Source of the DNA: Paludibacter sp963678465
GTDB lineage: Bacteria; Bacteroidota; Bacteroidia; Bacteroidales; Paludibacteraceae
Length of the DNA: 64,000 bases
Direction: 5' to 3'
Assembly (NCBI GenBank): GCA_963678465.1
Contig: OY782858.1
Coordinates: 62,001 to 126,000, forward strand
Position 1 is the first letter of the stretch; each line of letters opens with the position of its first letter. The notes under the pieces were generated by a model. It was not told the origin of the DNA, ran no database searches, and was given only the letters and a program-made list of their open reading frames with translations. The position numbers were made by a program, and so were the translations under genes. Positions 9,786-17,975 of this stretch are shown here, one piece after another.

Positions 9786-10910
9786 ATGTTTTCACACGTT
9801 TATTTAAAGGAAATCGAGGACGTTTTTCGTACGCCAATAATTCAGCAAACAGCATTCTGGTCGGTTGTAAAGCAGCAATTGGGCGTGAAATCGCTGGCTG
9901 TGAATATCCGCATCCGAAAGTCCGATCTCGACAAAGATGCAGTGGCTCACGAGTATATAATGGCCGATATGTTGGTGCTTTTGCAACAGGTGAGCGAGCA
10001 TTATTCAATCGCTTATGTGCCTTACGGGCCTGAATTGGATCCGGGCGAAGAAAACCGGGGTGCTTTTCTCGAAGATATCTCGGAGCAGTTGCTATCGTTT
10101 TTGCCAAAAGGTTGCATTATGATTCGGTACGACCTGGTATGGGAATCGTTTTGGGCCGGCGATGCCGATTGTTATGATGCGAATGACAGATGGCTCGGGC
10201 CGCCCGCCGTCAATACCCAGGAGTTCAGGTTCAACTATGGCACCGAATTCTGGAAACTCAAAAAGGCTGTGTCCAACATTTTACCTTCCAATACAATTTT
10301 TGTAAATCTGAAGGAGAATAATGAAGATATTCTTTCGAAAATGAAGCCTAAAACCCGTTATAACATAGGTTTGTCCGAAAGGAAAGGGGTGACTGTGCGT
10401 GCTGCCGGTATGGAACAGTTGCCGCTATGGTATGCACTTTATGCCGAAACGGCTGCCAGAAATGGTTTCCATTTGCATGAACTGGAGTATTTCAAAGCTG
10501 TGCTTACTGCTCGTGCCAACGATACCCAGTCGCCGGCTGAAGTGTTGTTGCTCATTGCCGAAGCTAATCACGTTCCGCTTGCTGCCATGTTTCTTGTTAT
10601 TTCGGGCGAAAGAGCCACATATCTTTATGGCGCTTCCTCGTCGGACCACAGGGATTGTATGGCAGCTTATGCTTTGCAATGGAAAGCCATTGAAGTGGGA
10701 AAAGCCTTAGGTTGTGCCGATTATGATATGTTCGGGGTTTCGCCATCGGCCGATGCATCGCATCAGATGTATGGTTTGTATCGTTTCAAAAAGGGTTTTG
10801 GAGGCGAAATGTTTCATAGCATGGGCTGCTGGGACTATCCGCTTCTGCCGGATGCTTACGCTTATTATTCATCTGTCGAAATGCGGCAGAAAGGATATCA
10901 TTTGAGTTGA
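9786..10910 (+). CDS. FemAB/GNAT-fold acyltransferase-like protein
   Basis: The 374-aa protein resembles lipid II:glycine glycyltransferases (FemAB/FemX group) and GNAT proteins. It has an N-terminal substrate domain, the KMKPKTRYNIGLSERKGV segment (about residues 190-207) typical of FemABX-like proteins, and a C-terminal acyltransferase core with YLYGASSSDHRD and DYDMFGVSP. Such enzymes transfer aminoacyl groups to peptidoglycan precursors or other amines. The acceptor here is unknown. The start is the ATG 21 bp after the promoter box. It stands alone between divergent rlpA and the DUF1599 operon. Confidence 0.75.
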   Translation: MFSHVYLKEIEDVFRTPIIQQTAFWSVVKQQLGVKSLAVNIRIRKSDLDKDAVAHEYIMADMLVLLQQVSEHYSIAYVPYGPELDPGEENRGAFLEDISEQLLSFLPKGCIMIRYDLVWESFWAGDADCYDANDRWLGPPAVNTQEFRFNYGTEFWKLKKAVSNILPSNTIFVNLKENNEDILSKMKPKTRYNIGLSERKGVTVRAAGMEQLPLWYALYAETAARNGFHLHELEYFKAVLTARANDTQSPAEVLLLIAEANHVPLAAMFLVISGERATYLYGASSSDHRDCMAAYALQWKAIEVGKALGCADYDMFGVSPSADASHQMYGLYRFKKGFGGEMFHSMGCWDYPLLPDAYAYYSSVEMRQKGYHLS

Positions 10911-10944
10911 TCTGCGATGGATGAGGGTGTCTTGCTTTTATGAA

Positions 10945-10975
10945 TTGCTCATATAAACAATATTTTGTACCTTTG
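10945..10975 (+). promoter_or_regulatory. Promoter of the DUF1599-DoxX-tpiA operon
   Basis: TTG (10945-10947), 20 bp, then TACCTTTG (10968-10975), 25 bp ahead of the DUF1599 ATG. This is a very good match to the Bacteroidota housekeeping promoter. Confidence 0.65.
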
Positions 10976-11000
10976 TGTCTCTTAAAAAACTCCTAATTTT

Positions 11001-11549
11001 ATGAGTCAAACCGACCAACAGTTCGATCAGGTAGCAGCGATTTGCCGCGATATATTTACAAAAAAGATGAAGGATTATGGCGCTTCGTGGCGTATTCTCC
11101 GGCAACAATCCGTTACCGATCAGATTTTTATTAAAGCCAACCGAATCCGGAGTATCGAAACCAAAGGAGTATCGAAAGTGGATGAAGGTATCCGCTCCGA
11201 GCTGATTGCCATTGTAAATTATGGCATCATCGGGTTAATTCAGCTTGAACTGGGATACTCGGATGTCGATGATTTGACTTACGACCGCGGAGTGGAACTG
11301 TACGATACGTACATGAACCGCGCCAAGGAACTGATGATGGCTAAAAATCACGATTACGACGAGGCCTGGCGCACAATGCGCATGGAATCGTACACCGATT
11401 TGATTTTGCAGAAAATTTACCGCACCAAACAAATTGAGGATAACAAGGGTAAAACGCTGATATCCGAAGGCATTGATGCGAATTATTTCGATATGATGAA
11501 TTATGCCGTGTTCGGGCTTATAAAAATAGAAGAAGAAAAAATGAGCTGA
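11001..11549 (+). CDS. DUF1599 protein (nucleotide-modification-associated fold)
   Basis: This 182-aa protein contains two copies of one motif: MKDYGASWRILR...IKANRI (about residues 23-50) and NHDYDEAWRTMR...QKIYRTKQIE (about 116-150). Each is followed by a NYGIIGLIQLE or NYAVFGLIKIE helix. This duplicated all-alpha layout is that of DUF1599. The biochemical role is not established. In Bacteroidota it is commonly next to the DoxX-like and tpiA genes, as here, which suggests a shared operon but not a shared pathway. Confidence 0.85.
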   Translation: MSQTDQQFDQVAAICRDIFTKKMKDYGASWRILRQQSVTDQIFIKANRIRSIETKGVSKVDEGIRSELIAIVNYGIIGLIQLELGYSDVDDLTYDRGVELYDTYMNRAKELMMAKNHDYDEAWRTMRMESYTDLILQKIYRTKQIEDNKGKTLISEGIDANYFDMMNYAVFGLIKIEEEKMS

Positions 11550-11613
11550 ACCGTCGTGTGTCGATGTATATGTTGAGCTTCGTTGTCAATACAAAATAAA
11601 ACTACCAATACAA

Positions 11614-12765
11614 ATGTGGATATATAAAAAAAGAAGTAACAAACAAGCAGCAATTGAAGCAGTTCAGAAGTCGGTACCCGTGCTGACACTTATTTGCAGG
11701 CTGATCCTCGGATTGGTGTTTGTGTTTTCGGGTTTTGTAAAGGTGATAGATCCACTGGGACTGACCTACAAAATTGAAGATTACCTGACTGCTTTCGGAG
11801 GTTTTTTTTCGGGCTTTAGTTTCCTTGCACTTCCGCTGGGCGTAGCGCTTCCGGTGCTCGAACTTGTGATTGGTCTGAATTTGCTTTTTAAAATTAAATA
11901 CCGCCTTACGTCAATATTGGCCATGCTTTTTATGCTTGTAATGACGCCGCTTACCTTGTACATCGCTTTGTATAATCCTGTCACCGATTGCGGTTGCTTT
12001 GGCGATGCTTTGGTGATTACCAACTGGCAAACGTTTTTTAAAAATCTGGTTTTAATCATACTTGCATTTATTTTATTCATCAACACTTCGCGGCACAAAC
12101 CAATTTTTTTAGCGCGCGTTGAGTGGACGATTGTTACTTTCTTTGTGGGCTTAGGCATTGGGTTGGCGGTTTGCTCGTACAATCATTTGCCGCTTATCGA
12201 TTTTCGTCCCTATAAAATAGGTGTAAATATTCCCGAAGCCATGATGGTGCCCGATGACGCTGCTGCCGATGTTTATGCTACCACTTTCATTTACGAAAAA
12301 GGGGGTGTGCAAAAAGAGTTTACGCTCGAAAATTACCCGAAAAATGATTCGACCTGGACTTTTGTGGATCAGAAAACAGTGTTGGTGTCCACGGGATACA
12401 AAGCTCCGATTCACGATTTCTCTATCGTTAATGCCGCTTTCGACGATATTACCGAGGAGGTGATTTACAATCCCGGAGCTACTTACCTGCTGGTTATGTA
12501 CGATCTGAACAAGGCATCGGAAGAGGGTGCGCTAATTGCCGAAAAGTTTTATCAGAAATATAAAAACTCAACAACAAGATTCTATGCGCTTACTGCTTCG
12601 GGCGATGATGAGGTAAAGAGCTTTGTGGACAAAACAAAAGTGACTTATCCGTTTTGTAAAACCGACCCGATTACGCTCAAAACAATGATTCGCGCCAATC
12701 CCGGACTTATACTTATAAAAAATGGAACCATTACGGGTAAATGGCACTGGCGCGACATTGAATAA
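11614..12765 (+). CDS. DoxX-like membrane protein with C-terminal thioredoxin-like region (BT_3928 type)
   Basis: The 383-aa protein has four or five transmembrane helices in its first 190 residues, with LICRLILGLVFVFSGFVKV and DCGCFGDAL as in DoxX/methylamine-utilisation MauE-like proteins. A hydrophilic C-terminal region (about 200-383) looks thioredoxin-like but lacks a CxxC pair. It is the conserved neighbour of DUF1599 and tpiA. A membrane redox role is plausible from the DoxX/MauE relation, but no substrate is visible. Confidence 0.8.
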   Translation: MWIYKKRSNKQAAIEAVQKSVPVLTLICRLILGLVFVFSGFVKVIDPLGLTYKIEDYLTAFGGFFSGFSFLALPLGVALPVLELVIGLNLLFKIKYRLTSILAMLFMLVMTPLTLYIALYNPVTDCGCFGDALVITNWQTFFKNLVLIILAFILFINTSRHKPIFLARVEWTIVTFFVGLGIGLAVCSYNHLPLIDFRPYKIGVNIPEAMMVPDDAAADVYATTFIYEKGGVQKEFTLENYPKNDSTWTFVDQKTVLVSTGYKAPIHDFSIVNAAFDDITEEVIYNPGATYLLVMYDLNKASEEGALIAEKFYQKYKNSTTRFYALTASGDDEVKSFVDKTKVTYPFCKTDPITLKTMIRANPGLILIKNGTITGKWHWRDIE

Positions 12766-12804
12766 ATTGATTTAAAATATCAAACTATAAAAAATATAAG
12801 AAAA

Positions 12805-13560
12805 ATGAGAAAAAACATTGTTGCAGGAAACTGGAAAATGAACAAAAGCCTTCAGGAAGGATTGGCTTTGGCAACTGAATTGAACACCGCTTTGGAAGGT
12901 TCAAACTTGAATTGCGATGTAGTGATCGGAACTCCTTTTATTCATTTGGCAAGTGTGGCTGCTGCCATCGACACTAAAAAAATCGGCGTTGCTGCTCAAA
13001 ACTGTGCCAACAAAGCATCAGGAGCTTTCACCGGCGAAGTAAGCGCTGCTATGGTAAAATCAACAGGCGCCGAATATGTAATTTTGGGTCACTCCGAACG
13101 TCGTGAGTATTACGGAGAAACAAGTGCAATTTTGAACGAAAAAGTAGCTTTGGCTCTTGCCAACGGTTTGACTCCTATCTATTGCTGCGGCGAAGCGTTG
13201 GACGTGCGTAATGCCAACGAACAAAATGCTTATGTGCAACGTCAGTTGGAGGAAACTGTATTCAACCTGAGCGCCGACGATTTCAGCAAAATCGTAATCG
13301 CTTACGAACCTATCTGGGCCATTGGTACCGGTGTAACTGCTTCTACACAACAAGCTCAGGACATGCTTGCATTTATCCGCTCTATTATTGCTGCTAAATT
13401 TGGTCAGGACATTGCCGAAAACACTTCTATCCTTTACGGTGGTAGCTGTAATGCTGCAAATGCACCCGAGTTGTTCGCTCAGCCCGATATCGATGGTGGA
13501 CTTATTGGTGGCGCTTCGCTGAAAGTAGCCGATTTCAAAGCCATTATTGATGCTTTTTGA
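12805..13560 (+). CDS. tpiA: Triosephosphate isomerase
   Basis: TpiA interconverts dihydroxyacetone phosphate and glyceraldehyde 3-phosphate in glycolysis. The 251-aa protein has the N-terminal NWKMN with the catalytic Lys, ILGHSERR with the catalytic His, and AYEPIWAIGTG with the catalytic Glu, followed by the phosphate-binding YGGS and GGLIGGASL loops. Length and motif order are standard. It is the third gene of the DUF1599-DoxX-tpiA run and is followed by a hairpin region and a terminator at 13727-13762. Confidence 0.97.
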   Translation: MRKNIVAGNWKMNKSLQEGLALATELNTALEGSNLNCDVVIGTPFIHLASVAAAIDTKKIGVAAQNCANKASGAFTGEVSAAMVKSTGAEYVILGHSERREYYGETSAILNEKVALALANGLTPIYCCGEALDVRNANEQNAYVQRQLEETVFNLSADDFSKIVIAYEPIWAIGTGVTASTQQAQDMLAFIRSIIAAKFGQDIAENTSILYGGSCNAANAPELFAQPDIDGGLIGGASLKVADFKAIIDAF

Positions 13561-13593
13561 TGCTGAATCTAAAGTCAACTAAGTGTAAGTAAC

Positions 13594-13676
13594 CCGATGG
13601 CTATCGGGAGTCGTATAATTTCAATTCTTTTACCCGGCAAAGTCCCACTCCCCGGGAGAGGGATTTAGGGTGAGGT
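13594..13676. repeat. Small dispersed G/C-rich palindromes downstream of tpiA
   Basis: CCCGAT-GGCT-ATCGGG at about 13594-13609 forms a short hairpin. A second palindromic patch at about 13645-13676, with CTCCCCGGGAGAGGG followed by GGGTGAGG, is shared with 17220-17250 (CCCTCTCCTTGGGAGAGGG then GGGGTGAGG). This is a dispersed intergenic repeat distinct from the RAYT-associated element. Confidence 0.45.
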
Positions 13677-13726
13677 CAGAATTTGAGATGCTTTACTCTA
13701 CTTATTCAGTTGATAGTTTTAAATAT

Positions 13727-13762
13727 AAAATCCTGTAAATGTTTGTTTACAGGATTTTTTTA
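13727..13762 (+). terminator. Intrinsic terminator after tpiA
   Basis: AAAATCCTGTAAA pairs with TTTACAGGATTTT across a six-base loop, followed by a T run. It ends the DUF1599-tpiA operon and lies right before the next promoter. Confidence 0.75.
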
Positions 13763-13770
13763 TACTTTTG
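13763..13770 (+). promoter_or_regulatory. -7 box for the Sua5/YrdC gene
   Basis: TACTTTTG matches TAnnTTTG, about 50 bp before the ATG. TTTG at 13742-13745 is a possible -33, though the spacing is short (17 bp). Confidence 0.45.
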
Positions 13771-13822
13771 CAATTGGATTTTACTCACTTAAAACAAATC
13801 TCCGCTAAAGAGAAACAGGGCC

Positions 13823-14428
13823 ATGCTCACTAAACTTTACGAAAACAATCCGAACCCGGTCGAAGTCCGTTGCATTGCCGGAATTCTTCGCAATGGAGGC
13901 ATTATTATTCTGCCTACCGATACGGTTTATGCCTTTGCCTGCGATATTTTCAATGCTGCCGGAGTAGAGTTTATTGCCCGGCTCAAAAACCATGATTTAC
14001 GCCGTTCCAACCTCTCGTTTATCTGTCACCAGCTGAGCGAGGTGAGCGAATATGCCAAAATGGACGATGCTTCGTTTAAATTGATAAAGAAAAATCTCCC
14101 CGGTCCTTTTACATTCATCCTCAATGGCAGCAGCAAATTGCCTAAGCTTTTCAAAAACAAAAAAACAGTGGGTATCCGTATGCCCAACAACAATATAGTG
14201 CTCGATATTGTGCGCGAACTCGGCAATCCGCTCATGACGAGCTCCATATTTACCGACGAAGAAACCACCGAATACATCACCGACCCCGAACTGATTGAAG
14301 AAAAATACGGCCATCAGGTCGACCTTGTGATCGATGGCGGATTGGGCGGTCTCGAACATTCTACCATCGTGGACTGCACCGGCGACGAACCCGAAATTGT
14401 AAGGGTAGGAGCGGGTGAACTTGTTTGA
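13823..14428 (+). CDS. L-threonylcarbamoyladenylate synthase (Sua5/YciO/YrdC family)
   Basis: This enzyme makes threonylcarbamoyl-AMP from threonine, bicarbonate and ATP for the t6A37 modification of ANN-decoding tRNAs. The 201-aa protein has the YrdC-domain features GGIIILPTDTVYAFACD (about residues 28-44), RSNLSFICH, PGPFTFILNGS and VGIRMPNN. It has no Sua5 C-terminal extension and so is of YrdC/YciO length. The YciO branch is of uncertain function, so assignment to t6A synthesis is likely rather than certain. Confidence 0.88.
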   Translation: MLTKLYENNPNPVEVRCIAGILRNGGIIILPTDTVYAFACDIFNAAGVEFIARLKNHDLRRSNLSFICHQLSEVSEYAKMDDASFKLIKKNLPGPFTFILNGSSKLPKLFKNKKTVGIRMPNNNIVLDIVRELGNPLMTSSIFTDEETTEYITDPELIEEKYGHQVDLVIDGGLGGLEHSTIVDCTGDEPEIVRVGAGELV

Positions 14429-14673
14429 AAGATTTGAAAATTTGAAAGATTTGAAGATTTGAGAGAGGGTTGGGATGAGGTAAGATCATCCGATTGAGAA
14501 AAACCTGACAATAGCTCGTAAAAATGCTCCTAAATTAAAGTGGAAATAGGTGCACTTGAGTTGAGCATATTCAAATTGAGTTGCGGGATATATGGGTTTT
14601 ATGCCTTATTGTAGAAAAATAAGAAAAACAAAATAGATTTCGTAACTTTACGACCGAATAAATAAGAGAAAAC

Positions 14674-15312
14674 ATGGAAGAATTAAAACAAAGCATTAAA
14701 AATTTGGCCGAAATTTACTCCGCAAATCTCAAGGGAAAAATTGAAGCTAGAAAAGAGGAAATGAAAGCGGACAATAATTCTCATTATCTAATTTATAGGG
14801 TCTTAGGAATTACTACATTAGAAGGGCAATTAATAGACGCTTATCAAAATACTGGACGTTTTCTTTATAAATATGCTGGTTCATTTTTGGAAGATGCGGC
14901 AACTTTGTGTTTTAATTACAAATTTCCAGACGGCATAAAAACAAAAGTGGAAAACACGATTGGACAGAGACCAAAAACCTTTGAAATAGATTTCTTAAAC
15001 GGAAATGATGCGCTTGAAGTTAAATGGAGAGACGCAACGACCGATGGGGATCATATAACAAAAGAACACACTAGAGTACAAGTAATCAAAGGACATGGCT
15101 ACAAGCCAATTCGGGTAATGTTTTATTATCCACAAAGAGAACAAGCTATTAGAATTCAAGAAACCTTAAAAACCCTTTATACTGGGGTTGAAGGAGAGTA
15201 TTATGGAGGTGATGAAGCTTGGGGTTTTATAAAACAATATACCGGAATCGACCTGAAAGAAATTCTAACTGAAATTGCAAACGAAAGGACACCTGAAAAT
15301 GGAAACGAATAA
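14674..15312 (+). CDS. Probable type II restriction endonuclease, ApaLI-like family
   Basis: The 212-aa protein resembles ApaLI-family endonucleases (ApaLI cuts GTGCAC). A PD-(D/E)xK-type active site is visible as Asp106, then Glu115-Val-Lys117 in the DALEVKW strand, and WRDATTDGDHITKEHTR follows. The overlapping downstream gene is a DNA methyltransferase, which strongly supports a restriction role. The coding sequence is visibly more AT-rich than its housekeeping neighbours, suggesting horizontal acquisition. The family name comes from recognition of the motif; the specificity is inferred. Confidence 0.62.
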   Translation: MEELKQSIKNLAEIYSANLKGKIEARKEEMKADNNSHYLIYRVLGITTLEGQLIDAYQNTGRFLYKYAGSFLEDAATLCFNYKFPDGIKTKVENTIGQRPKTFEIDFLNGNDALEVKWRDATTDGDHITKEHTRVQVIKGHGYKPIRVMFYYPQREQAIRIQETLKTLYTGVEGEYYGGDEAWGFIKQYTGIDLKEILTEIANERTPENGNE

Positions 15313-16522
15313 TATTATAACAGGAGATTGTATTGAGAAGCTCAAATACATTGATGCTAATAAGGTTGATTTGGTGTATTTTGACCCACCATTTTTTACA
15401 CAAAAGAAACATTCTCTTTCTAACCGTGATAACTCAAAAACTTATGAGTTTGATGATAAATATGATTCATTAGAAGTGTATTTATTATTAATTGAAAAAG
15501 CGTTAATTGAAAGTAAGAGAGTCTTAAAAGACACAGGAAGTGTCTTTTTACACTGTGACAAAACAGCATCTCATCATATTCGAACAGTTTTAGATAAGGT
15601 TTTTGGAAGCGAAAATTTCCAAAGTGAGATTGTTTGGTCATATAAACGCTGGTCTAATGCAAAAAAAGGATTACTAAATTCTCATCAAATCATTTTCTTT
15701 TACTCAAAGACCAATGATTTTAAATTTAATACAATATATACTAACTATTCTGCAACAACAAATCTCGACCAAATTTTACAAGACAGAGAACGAAATAAAA
15801 ATGGAAAATCTGTCTATAAAAAAGACGAAAATGGCAATATAATATTAGGAAAAGAGAAAAAAGGCGTACCTCTTTCTGATGTTTGGGAAATCCCATATTT
15901 GAATCCAAAAGCAAAAGAAAGAACAGGTTATCCAACTCAAAAACCAGTTTTACTACTCAACCAAATTATAAACATAGCTACAGATGAAGGCGATTTAGTT
16001 TTAGATCCATTTTGTGGTAGTGGGACAACTTGCGTTTCAGCAAAATCACTCAAAAGAAATTTCATTGGTATTGACATATCAAATGAAGCTGTTGAATTGG
16101 CGAATTCTCGATTGGAAGAAATGATAATAACCGAATCTGCCCTATTAAATAAGGGAGCAGATGACTATTTAGAGAAAACAGAAAAAGAACTCGCAATGCT
16201 AGAAGAAATAAACGCTTTCCCGGTTCAAAGAAATGCTGGAATTGATGGTTTTATGAAAGAACATTGCGATGGAATGCCTGTTCCTGTGAAAATTCAAGCA
16301 GAATATGAGACAATTGAAGATTCAATTGAAAAGCTAGAAAGAGCATGTATGGGGAAAAATTATGTTATGAAAATAGTAATTCAAACGAAAGAATCAAATA
16401 CAAATAGACTTTTCGACTTTCAATCAGATGTAGAAATAATAAAATCACTTGAACTACAGACTACAGAATTGACAAAAAAACATAATAAGACCCAAAAGAC
16501 TATTTTACAGAAATTGGGATAA
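15299..16522 (+). CDS. Type II DNA methyltransferase partner of the restriction enzyme
   Basis: The 407-aa enzyme would methylate the partner endonuclease's target using S-adenosylmethionine. Motif IV is DPPF (residues 29-32), and motifs X-I are YPTQKPVLLLNQ and LDPFCGSGTT (about 215-243). Motif IV before motif I is the beta-class order and leaves a target-recognition region at about 100-210. DPPF favours N6-adenine but does not prove it. About 150 extra C-terminal residues follow motif I. The ATG at 15299 overlaps the endonuclease end by 14 bp; an earlier in-frame ATG at 15275 is less likely. Confidence 0.88.
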   Translation: METNNIITGDCIEKLKYIDANKVDLVYFDPPFFTQKKHSLSNRDNSKTYEFDDKYDSLEVYLLLIEKALIESKRVLKDTGSVFLHCDKTASHHIRTVLDKVFGSENFQSEIVWSYKRWSNAKKGLLNSHQIIFFYSKTNDFKFNTIYTNYSATTNLDQILQDRERNKNGKSVYKKDENGNIILGKEKKGVPLSDVWEIPYLNPKAKERTGYPTQKPVLLLNQIINIATDEGDLVLDPFCGSGTTCVSAKSLKRNFIGIDISNEAVELANSRLEEMIITESALLNKGADDYLEKTEKELAMLEEINAFPVQRNAGIDGFMKEHCDGMPVPVKIQAEYETIEDSIEKLERACMGKNYVMKIVIQTKESNTNRLFDFQSDVEIIKSLELQTTELTKKHNKTQKTILQKLG

Positions 16523-16609
16523 TGTGATTTAAAGACAGCTTATCGAAAGTAAACAACAAAGGCATAATGCTATGCTTCCTGCGGCATCTCTCACTATCCT
16601 GCGGCACCA

Positions 16610-16692
16610 CTCTCCCCCTCGTTTGCAACGAGGGGTTAATGGTTGAATGTTTATAACGTTGAAAAGCCTCGGTTTGCAAACGAGGGTGAGAG
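16610..16692 (+). repeat. REP-like element, full-length copy (E1)
   Basis: This 83-bp element opens with CTCTCCCCCTCGTTTGCAA, contains the small palindrome CCCCTCGTT-TGC-AACGAGGGG and a core TGTTTATAACGTT, and closes with TTTGCAAACGAGGGTGAGAG. That end is the inverted copy of the opening with one mismatch. It is the best example of the family that recurs through 24.7 kb. It lies just after the methyltransferase gene. Confidence 0.85.
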
Positions 16693-16703
16693 AGGTATAC
16701 AAA

Positions 16704-17114
16704 ATGAATAACATGTGGCTTCCTAAAACAAAAGAAGAATTAAATTTTGATGTAAAGAAAAAAGAAAAAGACGCTTTACGTTCAGGATTGTTATTTTTTA
16801 TTTTCTTTCCAATTATTGTGTCCTTAGGACAAAAATTCGTAGGTACTCGCAAAGGCGTAATATTTGATTTTACATTAAGTTGGTCGCAAATCTTTGAGAA
16901 TTTACCAGAATTGTTCACAATTAGTGCTGTTTTTGGAATAGTTATATTTATCGTATTTAGAAAATTCAATGATGATTCCTCACGAGTATGTTTAAAGTGT
17001 GGAAAACTAACAAAAAACAAGAAAGATATCAAATGTGATTGTGGAGGTGAGCTTAGAAAGCTGAATGAAATGAAATGGGTTGAAAGTAATGACCAGAGTC
17101 ATAAACACGAATAA
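16704..17114 (+). CDS. Small membrane protein with C-terminal zinc-ribbon-like motif
   Basis: This 136-aa protein has no family I recognise. Two hydrophobic segments (about 28-45 and 75-100) suggest two transmembrane helices, followed by CLKCGK and CDCGG near residues 105-125, a likely four-Cys zinc ribbon facing the cytoplasm. The chosen ATG (16704) lies 12 bp beyond repeat E1; an upstream in-frame ATG (16647) would start inside E1 and is unlikely. The gene is bracketed by repeats E1 and E2, so it may have moved with them. Confidence 0.55.
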   Translation: MNNMWLPKTKEELNFDVKKKEKDALRSGLLFFIFFPIIVSLGQKFVGTRKGVIFDFTLSWSQIFENLPELFTISAVFGIVIFIVFRKFNDDSSRVCLKCGKLTKNKKDIKCDCGGELRKLNEMKWVESNDQSHKHE

Positions 17115-17123
17115 AATCACTTA

Positions 17124-17203
17124 CTCTCCCCCTCGTTTGCAACGATGGGTTGATGGTTGAACGTTTATAACGTTGAAAAGACTCGTCTGCAAGCGATGAG
17201 TAA
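17124..17203 (+). repeat. REP-like element, degenerate copy (E2)
   Basis: It begins CTCTCCCCCTCGTTTGCAA and keeps the AACGTTTATAACGTT core. The 3' inverted end has decayed to CTCGTCTGCAAGCGATGAG. It is followed at about 17218-17250 by the separate GGGAGAGGG/GGGGTGAGG dispersed palindrome. Confidence 0.8.
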
Positions 17204-17250
17204 CTGGTTGAGTCCTGCTCCCTCTCCTTGGGAGAGGGCCGGGGTGAGGT

Positions 17251-17701
17251 CTGTTGAGCGCAACGGAAGGGCTTTCTTCTTACTTCCACAGTGGCTTTTT
17301 TGTTCTTCACAATAAAACCTAAAAAATATTTTTAAAAAATAATTTCTTTCCAAGCATTTATTTCTGATAACTTTATTATTTTTGCAAGCGTAAACCTGTA
17401 ATCGTCTCGCTTTATGAAACTTCTATCATGCTTCGAAAGTCCATTACGGAATTTTCTGTTTCACGAAACCCTTCGTGAACCCTCCTGCTTATTAAATAAA
17501 ATTACAAAAAACATCCCTGCTTCCATGCAGTATATGGGTACTATATCAATTCGTGCAGTCCTGAAATAGCTTACGGCCTTTGCATCCGAACGTGAGTTCC
17601 GATCAAAGGCTGTGTTGTAGCTCAAATGTTTCCCTTTGCTGACACAATTTACTGAATGCACCCGCGATAAAGCGTCCCCAACTACCAAAATAGCTTCTCT
17701 T
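17251..17701. other. Gene-free stretch with a possible promoter
   Basis: No credible gene is seen between repeat E2 and the minisatellite. TATTTTTG at 17377-17384 matches the -7 consensus on the plus strand without a clear -33. It could start a transcript of about 600 nt of leader running through the minisatellite to the 229-aa gene at 17976. Reading frames here have no recognisable domain. Confidence 0.35.
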
Positions 17702-17911
17702 AATGCCGATTTGACATCTCAGGATAGCAATATCGCATCTCACGATGCCGATATCGCAGCTCGCGATGCCAATTTGCCATCTCGGGATAGCAATATCACA
17801 TCTCACGGTGCCAATATCGCATCTCACGATGCCGAAATGCCATCTCAGGATAGCAATATCGCATCTCATGGTGTCAATATCGTATCTCATGGTAGCCTAA
17901 TGGTAATTCAC
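17702..17911 (+). repeat. 21-bp minisatellite, ten units
   Basis: Ten head-to-tail units of exactly 21 bp begin at 17702, 17723, 17744 and so on to 17891. The usual unit start is GATGCCGATATCGCATC, itself almost palindromic around GATATC, followed by TCAC or TCAG. Variation is by base substitution only, never indel. Because 21 is a multiple of three and units lack stops, long frames open on both strands (7-residue periodic peptides), which explains the apparent ORFs here. Confidence 0.9.
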
Positions 17912-17975
17912 GTTCTCAAAACAATAAATTTATCTCGTAATATTATTAATTGTCAAACTTTTAACGCATTAAATT

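Noticed and set aside
14429..14673. Possible regulatory (C-protein) gene for the restriction system
   Set aside because: No helix-turn-helix frame is present in the 245 bp before the endonuclease; only GAAAGATTTG-type simple repeats and a GTGCAC site at 14550 are seen.
17702..17911. CRISPR array
   Set aside because: Units are contiguous 21-mers with no spacers and no cas genes are present; the same applies to 45563-45751.
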